A model generated the notes under the pieces. That model saw only the letters and a list, made by a program, of their open reading frames with translations, had not been told where the DNA came from and did not search any database. Of a DNA stretch of 64,000 bases, positions 1-10,389 are shown piece by piece. The stretch's first letter is position 1. The number at the start of each line of letters is the position of its first letter. The position numbers were made by a program, and so were the translations under genes. This DNA is from Serratia nematodiphila DZ0503SBS1 (GTDB taxonomy: Bacteria > Pseudomonadota > Gammaproteobacteria > Enterobacterales > Enterobacteriaceae): positions 2,294,001 to 2,358,000 of the forward strand of contig NZ_JPUX01000001.1 in assembly GCF_000738675.1 (NCBI RefSeq). The letters run 5' to 3'.

Positions 1-3000
1 GATCACCGGCGTGGTGAACAGCGTCAGGATCTGGCTCATGATCAAACCGCCGACCATACAGACGCCGAGCGGATGCCGCAGCTCCGCGCCGACGCCGGTG
101 CTCAGCATCAGCGGCAGCGCGCCGAGCAGGGCCGCCAGCGTGGTCATCAGGATCGGCCTAAAACGCAGCAGGCAGGCCTGATAGATGGCGTCGCGCGGCG
201 ATAAGCCCTGCTCGCGTTCCGCCGCCAGCGCGAAGTCGATCATCATGATGGCGTTCTTCTTCACGATGCCGATCAGCAGGATGATGCCGATGATGGCGAT
301 CACGTCCAGCTCGCTGCCGGCCATCATCAGCGCGAGCAGCGCGCCGACCCCGGCGGTCGGCAGGGTGGAGAGGATGGTCACCGGGTGAATGAAACTTTCA
401 TACAGCACGCCCAGCACGATGTACATCGCCACTACCGCCGCCAAAATCAGCCACAGCGTGTTGCCGAGCGCCGCCTGGAAGGCCAGGGTCGCCCCCTGGA
501 ATTGGGTGGTGATGTCCCTTGGCATGTTGAGATTTTTTTCCGCCTGGGTGACCGCGTCCACCGCTTCGCCGAGCGAGTAGCCGTCGGCGACGTTGAACGA
601 AACGGTGGCCGACGGGAACTGATCGAGATGGTTGACCGACAGCGGGCCGAAGCGCTCTTCGATTTTGGCGATGGCGCTCAGCGGCACTACGGCGCCGTCG
701 TTGCCGCTCAGACGGATCTCATTGAGCGCCGCCAGCCCCGGTGTCGCGCTGACGTCGTGCTCCAGCACCACGCGGTATTGGTTGGCCTGGGTGTAGATGG
801 TGGAGATCAGGCGCTGGCCGAACGCGTTGTACAGCGCATTGTCCACGTCGCTCATGGTGACGCCGAGGCGGGAGGCCGAATCGCGATCGACGTTGACGTA
901 GGCCACCAGCCCCTGATCCTGCCAGTCGCTGGTGACGTCCGCCAACTGCGGGGTTTGTTTCAGCTCATCCATCAGCTGCGGCACCCACAGGCTGAGATCG
1001 TCCAGCGACATCGCCTGCAGGGTGAACTGGTACTGGGTGCGGCTGACCTGGGTATCGATGGTCAGATCCTGCACCGGCTGCAGGTACAGCTTCACGCCGG
1101 GGAACTGCGCCGTTTGCTGCTGCAGGCGGCTGATGATCGCCGGAATGCGGTCGCTGCGTTCGCTCAGCGGTTTCAGGTTGATCTGCAGCCGGCCGCTGTT
1201 GAGCGTGGCGTTGCTGCCGTCGACGCCGACGAACGAGGTCAGGCTTTCCACCGCCGGATCCTTGAGGATCTGCGCCGCGACCTGCTGCTGGCGCTCGGCC
1301 ATGTTGCTGAACGAGACGCTCTGCGGCGCTTCCAGCGTGCCCTGAATGATGCCGTTGTCCTGCACCGGGAAGAAACCTTTCGGGATCAGCAGGTACAGCA
1401 GCACCGTCAGCGCCAGGGTGCCCACGGCCACACCGAGCGTCAGCCAGGGATGGTTAAGCACCGTTTTCAGCCACTGGCCGTAGCGCGCGATCACCCGCTC
1501 GAAAAAGCGTTCGGAGGCGGCAGAAAAACGGTTCTGCTTGCGCAGCGATTCGTGGCTGAGCATGCGCGCGCACATCATCGGCGTCAGCGTCAGCGACACC
1601 ACGGCGGAGATCAAAATCGCTACCGCCAGCGTGACGGCGAACTCGCGGAACAGGCGGCCGACGATGTCGCCCATGAACAGCAACGGGATCAGCACCGCCA
1701 CCAGCGAGAAGGTCAGCGAGATGATGGTGAAGCCGATCTCGCCGGCCCCTTTCAGCGCGGCGTCGAGCGGCTTTTCCCCTTTCTCGATGTAGCGCGAGAT
1801 GTTCTCGATCACCACGATGGCGTCGTCCACCACGAAGCCGGTGGCGATGGTCAGCGCCATCAGCGTCAGGTTGTTGATGGAGAAGCCGAGGAAGTACATG
1901 GCGGCGAAGGTGCCCACCAGCGACAGCGGCACCGCCACGCTGGGGATAATGGTCGCCGGCACGTTGCGCAGGAACACGTAGATCACCATCACCACCAGCG
2001 CGACAGCCAGCAGCAGCTCGAACTGCACGTCGCTGACCGAGGCGCGGATGGTGGTGGTGCGATCGGTCAGCACCTTGACATCGACCGACTTGGGCAGGCT
2101 TTTAATCAGCGTCGGCAGCATTTCGCGGATGCTGTCGGCGGTGGTGATGACGTTGACGCCGGGCTGGCGTTGGATGTTCAGCACGATCGCCTGCTGCTGG
2201 TTGGCCCAGGCCGCCAGCCGGGTGTTTTCCGCCCCTTGTTCGATGGTGGCGATATCCTGCAGGCGGATCGCCGCGCCGTTCTGATAGGCGACGATCAGCT
2301 GGCGATAGTCGTCGGCGGATTTCATTTGGTCGTTGGCGGACAGGGTGACCGATCGGGTCGGGCCGTCAAGGCTGCCTTTCGCCGAGTTGACGTTGGCGTT
2401 GCTGATGGCGGCGCGGATGGTTTCGCTGTTCAGGCCATAGGCGGCGACCGCCGCGGCGTTTAATTTTACGCGCACCGCCGGGCGTTGGCCGCCGGCCAGG
2501 GTCACCAGGCCGACGCCGGTCACCTGAGAAATTTTTTGCGCCACGCGGGTTTCCACCATGTCTTCCACCTGCGTCATCGGCATGGCGGTGGAGGTTACGG
2601 CCAGCGTCAGGATCGGCGGATCGGCGGGGTTAACCTTGCTGTAAATCGGCGGGTAGGGCAGATCGTTCGGCAGCAGGTTGGTGGCGGCGTTGATCGCCGC
2701 CTGCACCTCCTGCTCCGCGACATCGAGCGGCAGCGTCAGCTGGAATTGCAGCGTCACCACCGAGGCGCCGCCGGCGCTTTGCGACGCCATTTGCTTCAGG
2801 CCGGACATCTGGCCGAACTGGCGTTCCAGCGGCGCGGTAATGGCGGAGGTGACCACGTCCGGGCTGGCGCCGGGGTATAGCGTCACCACCTGAATGGTGG
2901 GGTAATCCACTTCCGGCAACGCGGATACCGGCAGCGCGCGATAGCCGATAATCCCCGCCAGCAATATCGCCACCATCAGCAGCGTGGTGGCGACCGGGCG

Positions 3001-3054
3001 CAGAATAAACAGGCGGGACGGACCGCCGCCGGCGTTGGGAGGCATCACCTGCAT
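1..3054 (-). CDS. mdtB: Multidrug efflux RND permease MdtB, partial (C-terminus beyond window)
   Basis: Inner-membrane proton/drug antiporter of the MdtABC-TolC pump, where MdtB pairs with MdtC and exports bile salts and novobiocin-type drugs. The reading frame is open from 3054 to base 1 (1018 codons); E. coli MdtB is about 1040 residues, so only about 20 C-terminal residues are missing. The start reads [16 protein letters not shown], close to E. coli MdtB. The paired aspartates of the proton relay are visible in [12 protein letters not shown] (about 1796-1831). The mdtA stop and the mdtB start share one base (TGATG at 3056-3052), so translation is coupled. Identification is firm. Confidence 0.96.
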   Translation of the reverse strand, partial: MQVMPPNAGGGPSRLFILRPVATTLLMVAILLAGIIGYRALPVSALPEVDYPTIQVVTLYPGASPDVVTSAITAPLERQFGQMSGLKQMASQSAGGASVVTLQFQLTLPLDVAEQEVQAAINAATNLLPNDLPYPPIYSKVNPADPPILTLAVTSTAMPMTQVEDMVETRVAQKISQVTGVGLVTLAGGQRPAVRVKLNAAAVAAYGLNSETIRAAISNANVNSAKGSLDGPTRSVTLSANDQMKSADDYRQLIVAYQNGAAIRLQDIATIEQGAENTRLAAWANQQQAIVLNIQRQPGVNVITTADSIREMLPTLIKSLPKSVDVKVLTDRTTTIRASVSDVQFELLLAVALVVMVIYVFLRNVPATIIPSVAVPLSLVGTFAAMYFLGFSINNLTLMALTIATGFVVDDAIVVIENISRYIEKGEKPLDAALKGAGEIGFTIISLTFSLVAVLIPLLFMGDIVGRLFREFAVTLAVAILISAVVSLTLTPMMCARMLSHESLRKQNRFSAASERFFERVIARYGQWLKTVLNHPWLTLGVAVGTLALTVLLYLLIPKGFFPVQDNGIIQGTLEAPQSVSFSNMAERQQQVAAQILKDPAVESLTSFVGVDGSNATLNSGRLQINLKPLSERSDRIPAIISRLQQQTAQFPGVKLYLQPVQDLTIDTQVSRTQYQFTLQAMSLDDLSLWVPQLMDELKQTPQLADVTSDWQDQGLVAYVNVDRDSASRLGVTMSDVDNALYNAFGQRLISTIYTQANQYRVVLEHDVSATPGLAALNEIRLSGNDGAVVPLSAIAKIEERFGPLSVNHLDQFPSATVSFNVADGYSLGEAVDAVTQAEKNLNMPRDITTQFQGATLAFQAALGNTLWLILAAVVAMYIVLGVLYESFIHPVTILSTLPTAGVGALLALMMAGSELDVIAIIGIILLIGIVKKNAIMMIDFALAAEREQGLSPRDAIYQACLLRFRPILMTTLAALLGALPLMLSTGVGAELRHPLGVCMVGGLIMSQILTLFTTPVI

Positions 3055-4307
3055 CAGGACTTCCTCTGAACGTCAGGTTCGCGCTTGGCTTTTGACGTCG
3101 CAGGCGCGTCGTTCGGCGCGAGCACTTCCACCTGCATGCCTTCGGTCAGGCGATCGATGCCGTCGGTCACCACCCGATCGCCGGCGTTGAGGCCGGCGCT
3201 GATCACCACCTGCCGGCTGTCCTGCACGCCGGCGGTGACCCGATGTTTGCTGACCTTATTGTCTTCGCCGAGCGTCCAGACGAAGTTGCCTTCGTTGCCC
3301 ATCTGCAGCGCGGCGGTTGGGATCACCACCGCATCGTGCAGGGTATCCACCTGCAGCCGCGCGTTGACAAACTGGTTGGGGAACAGCGCGTCATCTTCGT
3401 TGGCGAAACGCGCTTTCAGCTTGATGGTGCCGGTGGCGGTATCAATTTGGTTGTCCAGGCTCAGCAGCGAACCGGTCGTCAGCTTGTTCTGGTTGGTGCG
3501 ATCCCAGGCTTCGACGCTCACCGGCCCGGCTTTTTGCGCCTTGAGCAGATCGGCGATGTTGCCTTCGGGCAGCGTGAACACCACGTCGATCGGGTGCGTC
3601 TGCGTGATCACCACCAGACCGGTGGTGCTGCCGCTGGTGACGTAGTTGCCGACGTCGACCAGTTTCAACCCGACGCGGCCGTCGATTGGCGCAGTGATGC
3701 GGCTGTAGGTGATCTGCAGTTTGGCACTGTCGACCGCGCCCTGATCGGCCTTGATGGCGCCTTCGGTTTGCTGCACCAGCGAGGCCTGCGTATCCAGCTC
3801 CTGACGGGAGACCAGATTGGTTTTCACCAATTGCTGATAGCGCGCCAGATCGCGCCGGGCGTTGGCCAGCGTGGCCTGATCTTTCGCCAACTGTCCCTGC
3901 GCCTGGGTCAGCTGCACCTGGAACGGCCGGGGATCGATCTCCGCCAGCAGATCGCCGGCTTTGACCTGCTGGCCTTCGGTAAAGTGGATCGCCATCAGTT
4001 GGCCATCGACCCGGCTGGTGACGGTCACGGTATTGGCGGCGGTGGCGGTGCCCAAGCCGGAAAGATAGCGCGGCACCGTCTGTTGCGTGGCCGTCGCCGC
4101 CTGCACCGGCGACATCGGCGCGCCGCGCCGCCCGCCCGCCGCGCGACCGGCCCCCGCTTTGCCGCCGGCCTGCTGCGCGCCCGGGGCCGTGCCGGCCGGC
4201 GGTTGAGCGGCGTTAAAATAACGCCAGGCGAAGACGGCGGCGATGACCAAGATGGCCGCAACCAGCAGGCGCGGCATCAGGGAACGGCGTTGGGGTTTTG
4301 CATTCAT
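3054..4307 (-). CDS. mdtA: Multidrug efflux membrane-fusion (adaptor) protein MdtA
   Basis: Periplasmic adaptor joining the MdtBC permease to TolC. About 417 residues: an N-terminal membrane anchor (about 10-30), a Gly/Arg/Pro-rich linker, then the lipoyl/hairpin region ([23 protein letters not shown]) and beta-barrel domains, all matching E. coli MdtA (415 aa). The frame is open further upstream to 4406, but the ATG at 4307 gives the family length and the MNAKPQRR start before the membrane segment. A GGAGAG lies 13 bases upstream, a rather long spacing. First gene of the mdtAB operon, divergent from the aldo/keto reductase. In E. coli the operon is BaeSR-controlled; I could not see a clear BaeR box here. 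Confidence 0.95.
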   Translation of the reverse strand: MNAKPQRRSLMPRLLVAAILVIAAVFAWRYFNAAQPPAGTAPGAQQAGGKAGAGRAAGGRRGAPMSPVQAATATQQTVPRYLSGLGTATAANTVTVTSRVDGQLMAIHFTEGQQVKAGDLLAEIDPRPFQVQLTQAQGQLAKDQATLANARRDLARYQQLVKTNLVSRQELDTQASLVQQTEGAIKADQGAVDSAKLQITYSRITAPIDGRVGLKLVDVGNYVTSGSTTGLVVITQTHPIDVVFTLPEGNIADLLKAQKAGPVSVEAWDRTNQNKLTTGSLLSLDNQIDTATGTIKLKARFANEDDALFPNQFVNARLQVDTLHDAVVIPTAALQMGNEGNFVWTLGEDNKVSKHRVTAGVQDSRQVVISAGLNAGDRVVTDGIDRLTEGMQVEVLAPNDAPATSKAKREPDVQRKS

Positions 4308-4579
4308 GGTGGTGAAAATTCTCTCCAAAAGGCAGGGGTGCGGGCACTCATTGCCACAAAAATGACACTCCTTACAGGATACTAGTTTAGCCAGCGGGGA
4401 CGGCATAAAAATGAAGGAAATATGGAGGAACCGTCAGCATTGTCTTAATAAGTGGGTGATTTGAGCGTGCTATGTTTATAAGTGATTTGTTTCAGCTTAT
4501 AGCCAATACGTTTTAACGGTTTCCTGCATTTGGCACTAATAATTAACAGGCAAATCATTTAACCCATGGAGCCTTTGTG

Positions 4580-5533
4580 ATGAGCAAGAAACAACTGGGC
4601 CGTTCGGGCATTCAGGTGCCGGCGTTGACCTTTGGCGGCAACGTGTTCGGCTGGACGGCGGATCAAGCGACCTCGTTCAGCCTGCTGGATGCGCTGGTGG
4701 ACAATCAGCTCAACTTTATCGATACCGCCGACGTTTATTCCAGCTGGGCGCCGGGCAACCGGGGCGGCGAATCGGAAACCGTCATCGGCGAATGGCTGAA
4801 GAAGAGCGGCAAGCGCGACCAGGTGATCATCGCCACCAAGGTGGGCAAACCGATGGGCGAAGGCAAACAGGGGCTGTCGCCGCGCTATATTCAGCAGGCG
4901 GTGGAGGATTCGCTGCGGCGCCTGCAAACCGATTATATCGATCTCTACCAGTCGCACGACGATGACCGCGATACGCCGCTGGAAGAGACGCTGGCGGCGT
5001 TCGATGCGCTGATCAAGGCCGGCAAGGTGCGGGCGATCGGCGCCTCCAACTATCAGGCGGATCGCCTGGAAGAAGCGCTGCGGGTGAGCGAGAACAACGG
5101 ATTGGCGCGCTACGAAACCCTGCAGCCGGAATACAATCTGTATGCGCGCGAAGGGTATGAAGCAGAGCTGGAAGGCGTGGCGCAGCGCCACGGGCTCGGG
5201 GTGATCAATTTCTTCGCGCTGGCCAGCGGTTTTCTGACCGGCAAATACCGCAGCAAAGCGGACGAGGGCAAAAGCCAGCGCGGCGATCGCATCGTCGAAC
5301 GCTACCTGAACCCGCGCGGTTTCCGCATTCTGGCAGCGCTGGATCAGGTGGCGGGCAAACACGGCAGCTCTCCGGCGCAGGTCTCGTTGGCCTGGCTGAT
5401 TGCGCGTCCGAGCATCACCGCGCCGATCGTCAGCGCCACCTCGTTGCCGCAGCTGGATGAGTTGGTCAGCGCCACCCGCCTGACGCTGGATGCGGACGAC
5501 ATTCAGACGCTGAACCACGCCAGCGCTGAGTAA
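4580..5533 (+). CDS. Aldo/keto reductase
   Basis: NAD(P)H-dependent oxidoreductase of the aldo/keto reductase superfamily, TIM-barrel type, 317 residues; substrate unknown. It begins KQLGRSGIQVPALTFGGNVFG as usual for the family. The catalytic tetrad is recognisable as Asp and Tyr in FIDTADVYS, Lys in IATKVGKP and His in YQSHDDD. ATG 4580 is preferred over the adjoining GTG at 4577 because GGAG (4568-4571) then sits 8 bases upstream. Divergent from mdtA and followed after about 60 bases by a flavoprotein gene on the same strand. The family call is secure, the specific role is not. Confidence 0.9.
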   Translation: MSKKQLGRSGIQVPALTFGGNVFGWTADQATSFSLLDALVDNQLNFIDTADVYSSWAPGNRGGESETVIGEWLKKSGKRDQVIIATKVGKPMGEGKQGLSPRYIQQAVEDSLRRLQTDYIDLYQSHDDDRDTPLEETLAAFDALIKAGKVRAIGASNYQADRLEEALRVSENNGLARYETLQPEYNLYAREGYEAELEGVAQRHGLGVINFFALASGFLTGKYRSKADEGKSQRGDRIVERYLNPRGFRILAALDQVAGKHGSSPAQVSLAWLIARPSITAPIVSATSLPQLDELVSATRLTLDADDIQTLNHASAE

Positions 5534-5594
5534 GAGCCGCCGGCGATTTTGCTCTATGCTGAAGGGGTCAATATGACTTATTCAGGAAACTGCA

Positions 5595-6212
5595 ATGTCT
5601 GGCGATATCATCAACGACCTCGCGGCGCTGGAACAGCTTTACGGCAAGCCCGCCGCGCCCTCGGTTTTTAAAGAAGTCAGCTATATCCACCCGGCGTACC
5701 GTCCGTTTATCGAGGCGGCGCCGTTTGCCGCCCTCTCAACCGTCGGGCCGGACGGCATGGACGTCTCCCCGCGCGGCGATCCGGCCGGTTTTATCCAGAT
5801 CGAAGACGAGAAAACCCTGCTGTTGCCGGACCGGCGCGGCAATAATCGCATCGATAGCCTGCGCAATATCCTGCACGATAACCGGGTGGCGCTGCTGTTG
5901 CTGATCCCCGGCATCGGCGAAACGCTGCGGATTAACGGGCGGGCGGAGATCGTGGTGACGCCGGCGGTGCTGCAGCGCTTCGCCCACCGCAACCAGCTGC
6001 CGCGTTCGGTGCTGCGCATTCGGGTGGAGGCGGTGTTCTTCCAGTGCAGCCGGGCGATCTTGCGTTCGGGGTTGTGGGAAGAGGGCCGCCGCCTCGAACG
6101 TTCGGCGCTGCCCAGCCCCGGCCAAATCTTGGCCGCGGTGAGCCAAACGCGCTTCGACGGTGAGGAGTACGACAACGCGCTGCCGCAGCGGCTGAAGGAT
6201 ACGCTGTATTAA
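5595..6212 (+). CDS. PPOX-class FMN flavoprotein (MSMEG_1061-like)
   Basis: Predicted FMN-binding split-barrel protein of the pyridoxamine 5'-phosphate oxidase superfamily, 205 residues. The N-terminal half carries PFAALSTVGPDGMDVSPRGD and LLLPDRRGNNRIDSLRNI, which resemble the flavin-binding strands of MSMEG_1061-type members rather than true PdxH. The C-terminal part has the VFFQCSRAILRSGLWE motif of this subgroup. An AGGA sits 7 bases before the ATG. The stop codon lies inside TTAA, which also supplies the stop of the converging acetyltransferase gene. Substrate is unknown. Confidence 0.82.
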   Translation: MSGDIINDLAALEQLYGKPAAPSVFKEVSYIHPAYRPFIEAAPFAALSTVGPDGMDVSPRGDPAGFIQIEDEKTLLLPDRRGNNRIDSLRNILHDNRVALLLLIPGIGETLRINGRAEIVVTPAVLQRFAHRNQLPRSVLRIRVEAVFFQCSRAILRSGLWEEGRRLERSALPSPGQILAAVSQTRFDGEEYDNALPQRLKDTLY

Positions 6213-6775
6213 TCGCCGTGGCGTTCGCGCCACGTTTGCCGGTTAAGCCGGTACAAGACGTGCTTTTGCAGCGGATGTCCCGCCGGCAGGCGCGGGTGCA
6301 GGAAGGTTTCACCGTCGAAGCGCATACCGATGCGCGTCATCACCCGGCGCGACGGCTGGTTATCTTCGGCGGTGAAGGACACCACTTCCGGCAAGTGCAG
6401 CGTGTCGAAGGCGCACGCCAGCGCGGCGCGCGCCGCCTCAGCGGCGTAGCCGTTGCCCCAGTGAGCCGCCGCCAGCCGCCAGCCGATCTCCACGCAGGGG
6501 GAGCAAGGCAGATCGTCGCCCGGCCGCGCCAGCCCGACAAAGCCGATAAAAGGCGCGCCGCCTTTCACTTCCACCGCCCATAGCCCCCAACCCTGTTGTT
6601 GCATGAAGGCGCGGATGCGTTCGGCCTGCGCGCGGCTTTCCTCGGCCGTCATCGTCGCCGGGAAATAGCGCATCACCTGCGGATCGGCGTTAAGCGCGGC
6701 GAAGGCCGGCAGATCGTCGTCGCGCCAGGGGCGCAGCCGCAGCCTGGCGCTGTCGAGGGTAAGCAAGGTGGACAT
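6209..6775 (-). CDS. GNAT acetyltransferase, RimJ/RimL type
   Basis: Predicted acetyl-CoA-dependent N-acetyltransferase of 188 residues. It starts STLLTLDSARLRLRPWRDDD, the usual RimJ-like opening. The acetyl-CoA region is WGNGYAAEAARAALACAF, followed by FTAEDNQPSRRVMTRIGMRF. The ATG at 6775 is chosen over one at 6796 because GGAGG lies 7 bases upstream and the family homology begins there. It converges on the upstream flavoprotein gene with a 4-base overlap. Target (amino acid, protein or antibiotic) cannot be told. Confidence 0.85.
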   Translation of the reverse strand: MSTLLTLDSARLRLRPWRDDDLPAFAALNADPQVMRYFPATMTAEESRAQAERIRAFMQQQGWGLWAVEVKGGAPFIGFVGLARPGDDLPCSPCVEIGWRLAAAHWGNGYAAEAARAALACAFDTLHLPEVVSFTAEDNQPSRRVMTRIGMRFDGETFLHPRLPAGHPLQKHVLYRLNRQTWRERHGD

Positions 6776-6797
6776 GATAGGGCCTCCAATAAACAAA

Positions 6798-6815
6798 GGC
6801 GCGGCGAGCCGCGCC
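6798..6815 (-). terminator. Rho-independent terminator of yegD
   Basis: Seven-base-pair GC stem (GGCGCGG/CCGCGCC) with a CGAG loop. Read on the minus strand it is followed by TTTGTTTATT, so it fits termination of yegD, which ends 10 bases before it. Confidence 0.7.
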
Positions 6816-6824
6816 CTTGGGCTG

Positions 6825-8177
6825 TCAACGGAACAGCGTTTGCGCCCAGCGCGCCAGCCCGGCGGTGACCGAGCCGAAGTCGTTACCGCCGACGATCGGA
6901 ATGCCCGGCAGTTGCTGTTGCAGCGCGGCGCGCAGCAGCGGCGAACGCGCGCTGCCGCCGGTCAGGTAGATCACCTGCGGCGCGGTCTGGCTGCTGGCCA
7001 GCGCGGCGCTGACCTGCTCCTGAATGCGCATCAATGGCTGCGAGATGGCGTCGGCGAGCTGATCCTGGCTGATGCTCTCCGCCAGATCGGCCTGCACGAA
7101 ATTGAGCGGCGCGCTGATGGCCGTTTGGCCGGACAGGGCGATCTTACTCTCTTCGGCCGCACGCACCAGTCGGTAGCTCAGGCGCTGCTGGTACACTTTC
7201 AGCAGGCGTTTCACCTTTTCCGGCTCCGCCGCGTCGAGGATCAGATCGCGCAGCACGCGGCCGTTGGCGGCGCTGTAGAAGTCGTTTTGCGCCGGCACGT
7301 CGTTGGTCGCCACCGCGTTCCAGTAAGGCAGCGCCGGCAGGGCGATGCCCTTCGCGGTTTCGCCGCCGAGGCCGAACAGCGGCATCAGCTGTTTGAAGGC
7401 CAGCATGATGTCCAGATCGTTACCGCCGACCCGGCAGCCGCTGTGGCCCAGCAGGCTCTGCTGGCGATCGGCGCGGTCGCGCCACTGCGGCCCCATCAGC
7501 AGCACTGAGCAGTCGGTGGTGCCGCCGCCGATGTCCACCACCAGCACGGTTTGCTCTTCGCTCAGCGTCGCCTCGAAGTCCAGCCCCGCCGCCACCGGCT
7601 CGAACTGGAATTCAATGTCCTTGAAACCGGCGCGTTCGGCGGCGCGCTGCAAAATGCCCTGCGCCTGCCGGTTGGCTTCGTCGCCGCCGATGCCCTGGAA
7701 GTTGATCGGCCTGCCGATCACCGCCTGATCGATGCCGGTTTGCAGCACGTTTTCCGCCTGGCGTTTGATGTGGAACATCATGGCGCACACCAGGTCTTCG
7801 AACAGCGCGATCTGCTGCGGCTTCAGGCCGTTGGCGCCGAGGAAGGATTTCGGCGAGCGCACGAAGTACACCTCTTCCGGATCTTCCATGTAGTGCGCCA
7901 GCGCCTGCAGACCGAACAGCACGCTGTCGCCGTTGACCGGAATGTCTTCTTCGCGGTTGTAACTGATGGCGCGGCGCAGCAACTGCTGGTTTTCTTCGCT
8001 GCCGGTCGGGATCTGCCAATGGCGGTGCAGGCATTCGCTCACCGCTTCGCGGGTCGGCGCGCACAGCATCGAAGGCAGATACGGCGCGTTGTTTTCCAGC
8101 GTCAACAGCTCGGGGCCGTGGTCGCGCATCACTGCAACGGAACAGTTGGCGGTCCCGTAATCGAATCCAATAAACAT
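6825..8177 (-). CDS. yegD: Hsp70-family chaperone-like ATPase YegD
   Basis: Actin-fold/Hsp70 ATPase of unknown client, 450 residues, exactly the length of E. coli YegD. It has the Hsp70 nucleotide-binding signatures: phosphate-1 FDYGTANCSVAVM at the N-terminus, phosphate-2 VVDIGGGTTDCSVLLMG near residue 210, and the adenosine motif YLTGGSARSPLLRAAL near the end. The long substrate-binding and lid domains of DnaK (638 aa) are absent. The start at 8177 matches MFIGFDYGTANC; the upstream in-frame ATG at 8240 would add 21 residues without homology. Divergent from the Ada-AlkA gene, as in the E. coli yegD/alkA neighbourhood. Confidence 0.95.
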   Translation of the reverse strand: MFIGFDYGTANCSVAVMRDHGPELLTLENNAPYLPSMLCAPTREAVSECLHRHWQIPTGSEENQQLLRRAISYNREEDIPVNGDSVLFGLQALAHYMEDPEEVYFVRSPKSFLGANGLKPQQIALFEDLVCAMMFHIKRQAENVLQTGIDQAVIGRPINFQGIGGDEANRQAQGILQRAAERAGFKDIEFQFEPVAAGLDFEATLSEEQTVLVVDIGGGTTDCSVLLMGPQWRDRADRQQSLLGHSGCRVGGNDLDIMLAFKQLMPLFGLGGETAKGIALPALPYWNAVATNDVPAQNDFYSAANGRVLRDLILDAAEPEKVKRLLKVYQQRLSYRLVRAAEESKIALSGQTAISAPLNFVQADLAESISQDQLADAISQPLMRIQEQVSAALASSQTAPQVIYLTGGSARSPLLRAALQQQLPGIPIVGGNDFGSVTAGLARWAQTLFR

Positions 8178-8371
8178 CTCTTTTTTGTCCCCATGCCAAT
8201 GAAGGGGGGCGACTTTACCCGAGACGGGGCCGGCGGGCAATGCGCCAATGCGCGAGTGTCGAAAAATTTAGCGGGCGCGGCGGCGGCGTGCTTAACTTAA
8301 TGTCCGAATTCCGCACGTCAGCACGCCAGCCGAGCCCCATAATGCAGAAAAAACCGACCCCGAGCGTTGCC

Positions 8372-9832
8372 ATGAATACTCAACAGCAAGCGTTGTACGA
8401 CGCGCTGCGCGCGCGTGACCGCAAATTCGACGGCCGTTTTTTCGTCGGCGTCTCTTCCACCGGCATCTATTGTCGCCCGGTGTGCAGCGCCCGCACGCCG
8501 AAGCTGGAAAACTGCACCTTTTATCCGAGCGCGGCGGCGGCAGAGTTGGCGGGATTTCGCCCCTGCCTCAAATGCCGACCGGAACTGGCGCCCGGCCTGG
8601 CGCTGATCGACCTGGGCAACCGCTATGCGCAGGTGGCGGTGCAGCTCATCGAGCAGGGCTATCTGTCTGAACACAGCTGCGAAGCGCTGGCGGCGCGGCT
8701 GGGCATTTCCGATCGCCATCTGCGGCGCATTTTCGCCGAACAGTTTGGCGCCTCACCGATCGATTACGCGCAGTCGCATCGGCTGCTGCAGGCCAAACGC
8801 CTGCTGGCGGACACCGATCTGCCGCTCAGCGAGGTGGCGTTCGCCGCCGGATTCGGCAGCCTGCGGCGTTTCAACGAGCTGTTCAAGGCGCGCTATCGCC
8901 TGATCCCGTCAGCGCTGCGCAGCGGCGGCGCGCGCGGTGAACGGGCCGCCGCCAGTGGGCTGGTGTTTCACCTGGGCTATCGGCCGCCCTATGACTGGGA
9001 GCGCATGCTGAATTTCTTGCAGGCGCGCGCCGTGCAGGGCGTGGAGCGGGTCGACGGACGCCGCTACCTGCGCTCGATCGCCGTCAGCCAGGGCGGCACG
9101 GAACACCGCGGCTGGGTCAGCGTGCAGCCGGAAGAAGCGCGCAATCGGGTTCGGGTAGAGATCGCGCCTGCGCTCAGTCTGGTGACGACGGAGGTGTTGC
9201 GCCGGGTGCGCCTGCTGTTTGATCTGGATGCCGCGCCGGATCGCATCAATGAGGCGCTGGGTTCGCTGGCGGCCGATGCGCCGGGATTGCGCCTGCCGGG
9301 CTGCGTGAACAGTTTCGAGCAGGCGGCGCGGGCGGTGCTGGGCCAGTTGGTCAGCGTAAAAATGGCGGCGACCTTCGCCGGGCGGATGGCTGAACGCTGG
9401 GGAGAAGCCCTGGCGACGCCGCATGAGGGCATCACCCATGTCTTCCCCACCGCAGAACGGGTGGCGCAGCTGCAGCCCGAAGAACTGCGCCCGCTCGGGG
9501 TGCAGCTGAAGCGCGCGGCGGCGCTGATCGAGATCGCCCGCGCGCTGGGCGAAGGGCGGCTGCAGCTCGATAACGTGCTGGATATCGAACAGGGCATCGA
9601 GGCGCTGACCGCGCTGCCGGGCATCGGCAGCTGGACCGCCAGCTATATCGCGATGCGCGCCTGGTCGTGGCCGGACGTGTTCCTGGCCGGCGATTACCTG
9701 ATCAAACAGCGTTTTCCCGGCATGACGCCGCGCCAGATAGAACGCTACGCTGAACGTTGGCGCCCGTGGCGTTCTTACGCCACGCTGCATCTGTGGCACA
9801 ACGGCGGCTGGGCGCCGGAAGGGGAGAGTTGA
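8372..9832 (+). CDS. alkA: Ada-AlkA fusion: methyl-phosphotriester sensor plus DNA-3-methyladenine glycosylase II
   Basis: About 486 residues, far longer than E. coli AlkA (282 aa), because an Ada-type N-terminus is fused in front. Residues 1-75 hold the Ada zinc/methyl-acceptor module (GIYCRPVCSAR and FRPCLKCRPE, four cysteines). An AraC-type helix-turn-helix follows (about 85-180), then the AlkA N-domain and a HhH-GPD glycosylase (LPGIGSWTASYIAMRAW and FLAGDYLIKQRFPGMTP, with the catalytic Asp in GDYL). Ada's C-terminal O6-methyltransferase domain is missing. It likely both senses alkylation and excises 3-methyladenine-type bases. The start is uncertain: ATGs at 8240 and 8342 are also open, but homology starts near MNTQQQALYDAL. 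Confidence 0.9.
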   Translation: MNTQQQALYDALRARDRKFDGRFFVGVSSTGIYCRPVCSARTPKLENCTFYPSAAAAELAGFRPCLKCRPELAPGLALIDLGNRYAQVAVQLIEQGYLSEHSCEALAARLGISDRHLRRIFAEQFGASPIDYAQSHRLLQAKRLLADTDLPLSEVAFAAGFGSLRRFNELFKARYRLIPSALRSGGARGERAAASGLVFHLGYRPPYDWERMLNFLQARAVQGVERVDGRRYLRSIAVSQGGTEHRGWVSVQPEEARNRVRVEIAPALSLVTTEVLRRVRLLFDLDAAPDRINEALGSLAADAPGLRLPGCVNSFEQAARAVLGQLVSVKMAATFAGRMAERWGEALATPHEGITHVFPTAERVAQLQPEELRPLGVQLKRAAALIEIARALGEGRLQLDNVLDIEQGIEALTALPGIGSWTASYIAMRAWSWPDVFLAGDYLIKQRFPGMTPRQIERYAERWRPWRSYATLHLWHNGGWAPEGES

Positions 9833-9840
9833 ACGCAGAG

Positions 9841-10194
9841 CTAGCGAGGGGGGGCGATCAGCTGCAGCAGGCGGCTCATGCCCTCGCGCATCAGGAACGC
9901 CAGCAGCTTTTCCCGCTCGGCCGGCGTCAGGTGGTAGTAATACTCGATCCAGACCCGTATCGGATCCTGGCGTTTGACGTCGTAATCCGGATGGTCGGTT
10001 TCGCGCAACGCCGACAGGCTGCGCGCGCCGAACGGCAGACTGTCGATATGGTATTCCAGCGCTTTGCCCTGTACGCCGCTGCGGCGGCGGCTGACCCAGC
10101 CTTCACGCCGGGCCATCAAATTGACCCCTTGCGGAGTTGAAGGCAACCCCGCCTTACCCATCAGTTCCCTGGCGGAAAACCATTTCTTTTCCAT
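9841..10194 (-). CDS. Mu-type winged-helix DNA-binding protein, YfeC-like
   Basis: A 117-residue putative transcriptional regulator. Residues 1-50 (EKKWFSARELMGKAGLPST, then WVSRRRSGVQGKALEYHIDSLP) look like the MuA/Ner N-terminal winged-helix fold. The C-terminal helix LTPAEREKLLAFLMREGMSRLL resembles the tail of E. coli YfeC, which has the same two-part layout. It converges on the Ada-AlkA gene with 8 bases between stops. It has no phage-gene neighbours, so it is probably a domesticated chromosomal regulator. Target unknown. Confidence 0.7.
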   Translation of the reverse strand: MEKKWFSARELMGKAGLPSTPQGVNLMARREGWVSRRRSGVQGKALEYHIDSLPFGARSLSALRETDHPDYDVKRQDPIRVWIEYYYHLTPAEREKLLAFLMREGMSRLLQLIAPPR

Positions 10195-10389
10195 AGTCCC
10201 TTATCCCTGAGCCATCACCTGCCGAGGAAAATCAACGGAAACGCTGATAGTCGCATGGGCGCTTCATCTTACTTAATCGTTTAAGCTTCAGGTGTTATTT
10301 ATATCACTAATCTTGTCTTGGTTAATATCATGTAACGAACGAGATGCGAGGCGCCGCCCGGGAGACGGCGCCTGAGAGGGGGGAGAAGG

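Noticed and set aside
385..2463. Long plus-strand open frame of 692 codons, with several shorter ones inside
   Set aside because: It is antisense to mdtB; the translation is His/Gln/Arg/Asp-rich with no family resemblance, a common shadow in GC-rich DNA.
10349..10373. GC-rich hairpin (AGGCGCCG/CGGCGCCT) after dgcE as a terminator
   Set aside because: No U-tract on either side; it may only protect a 3' end.
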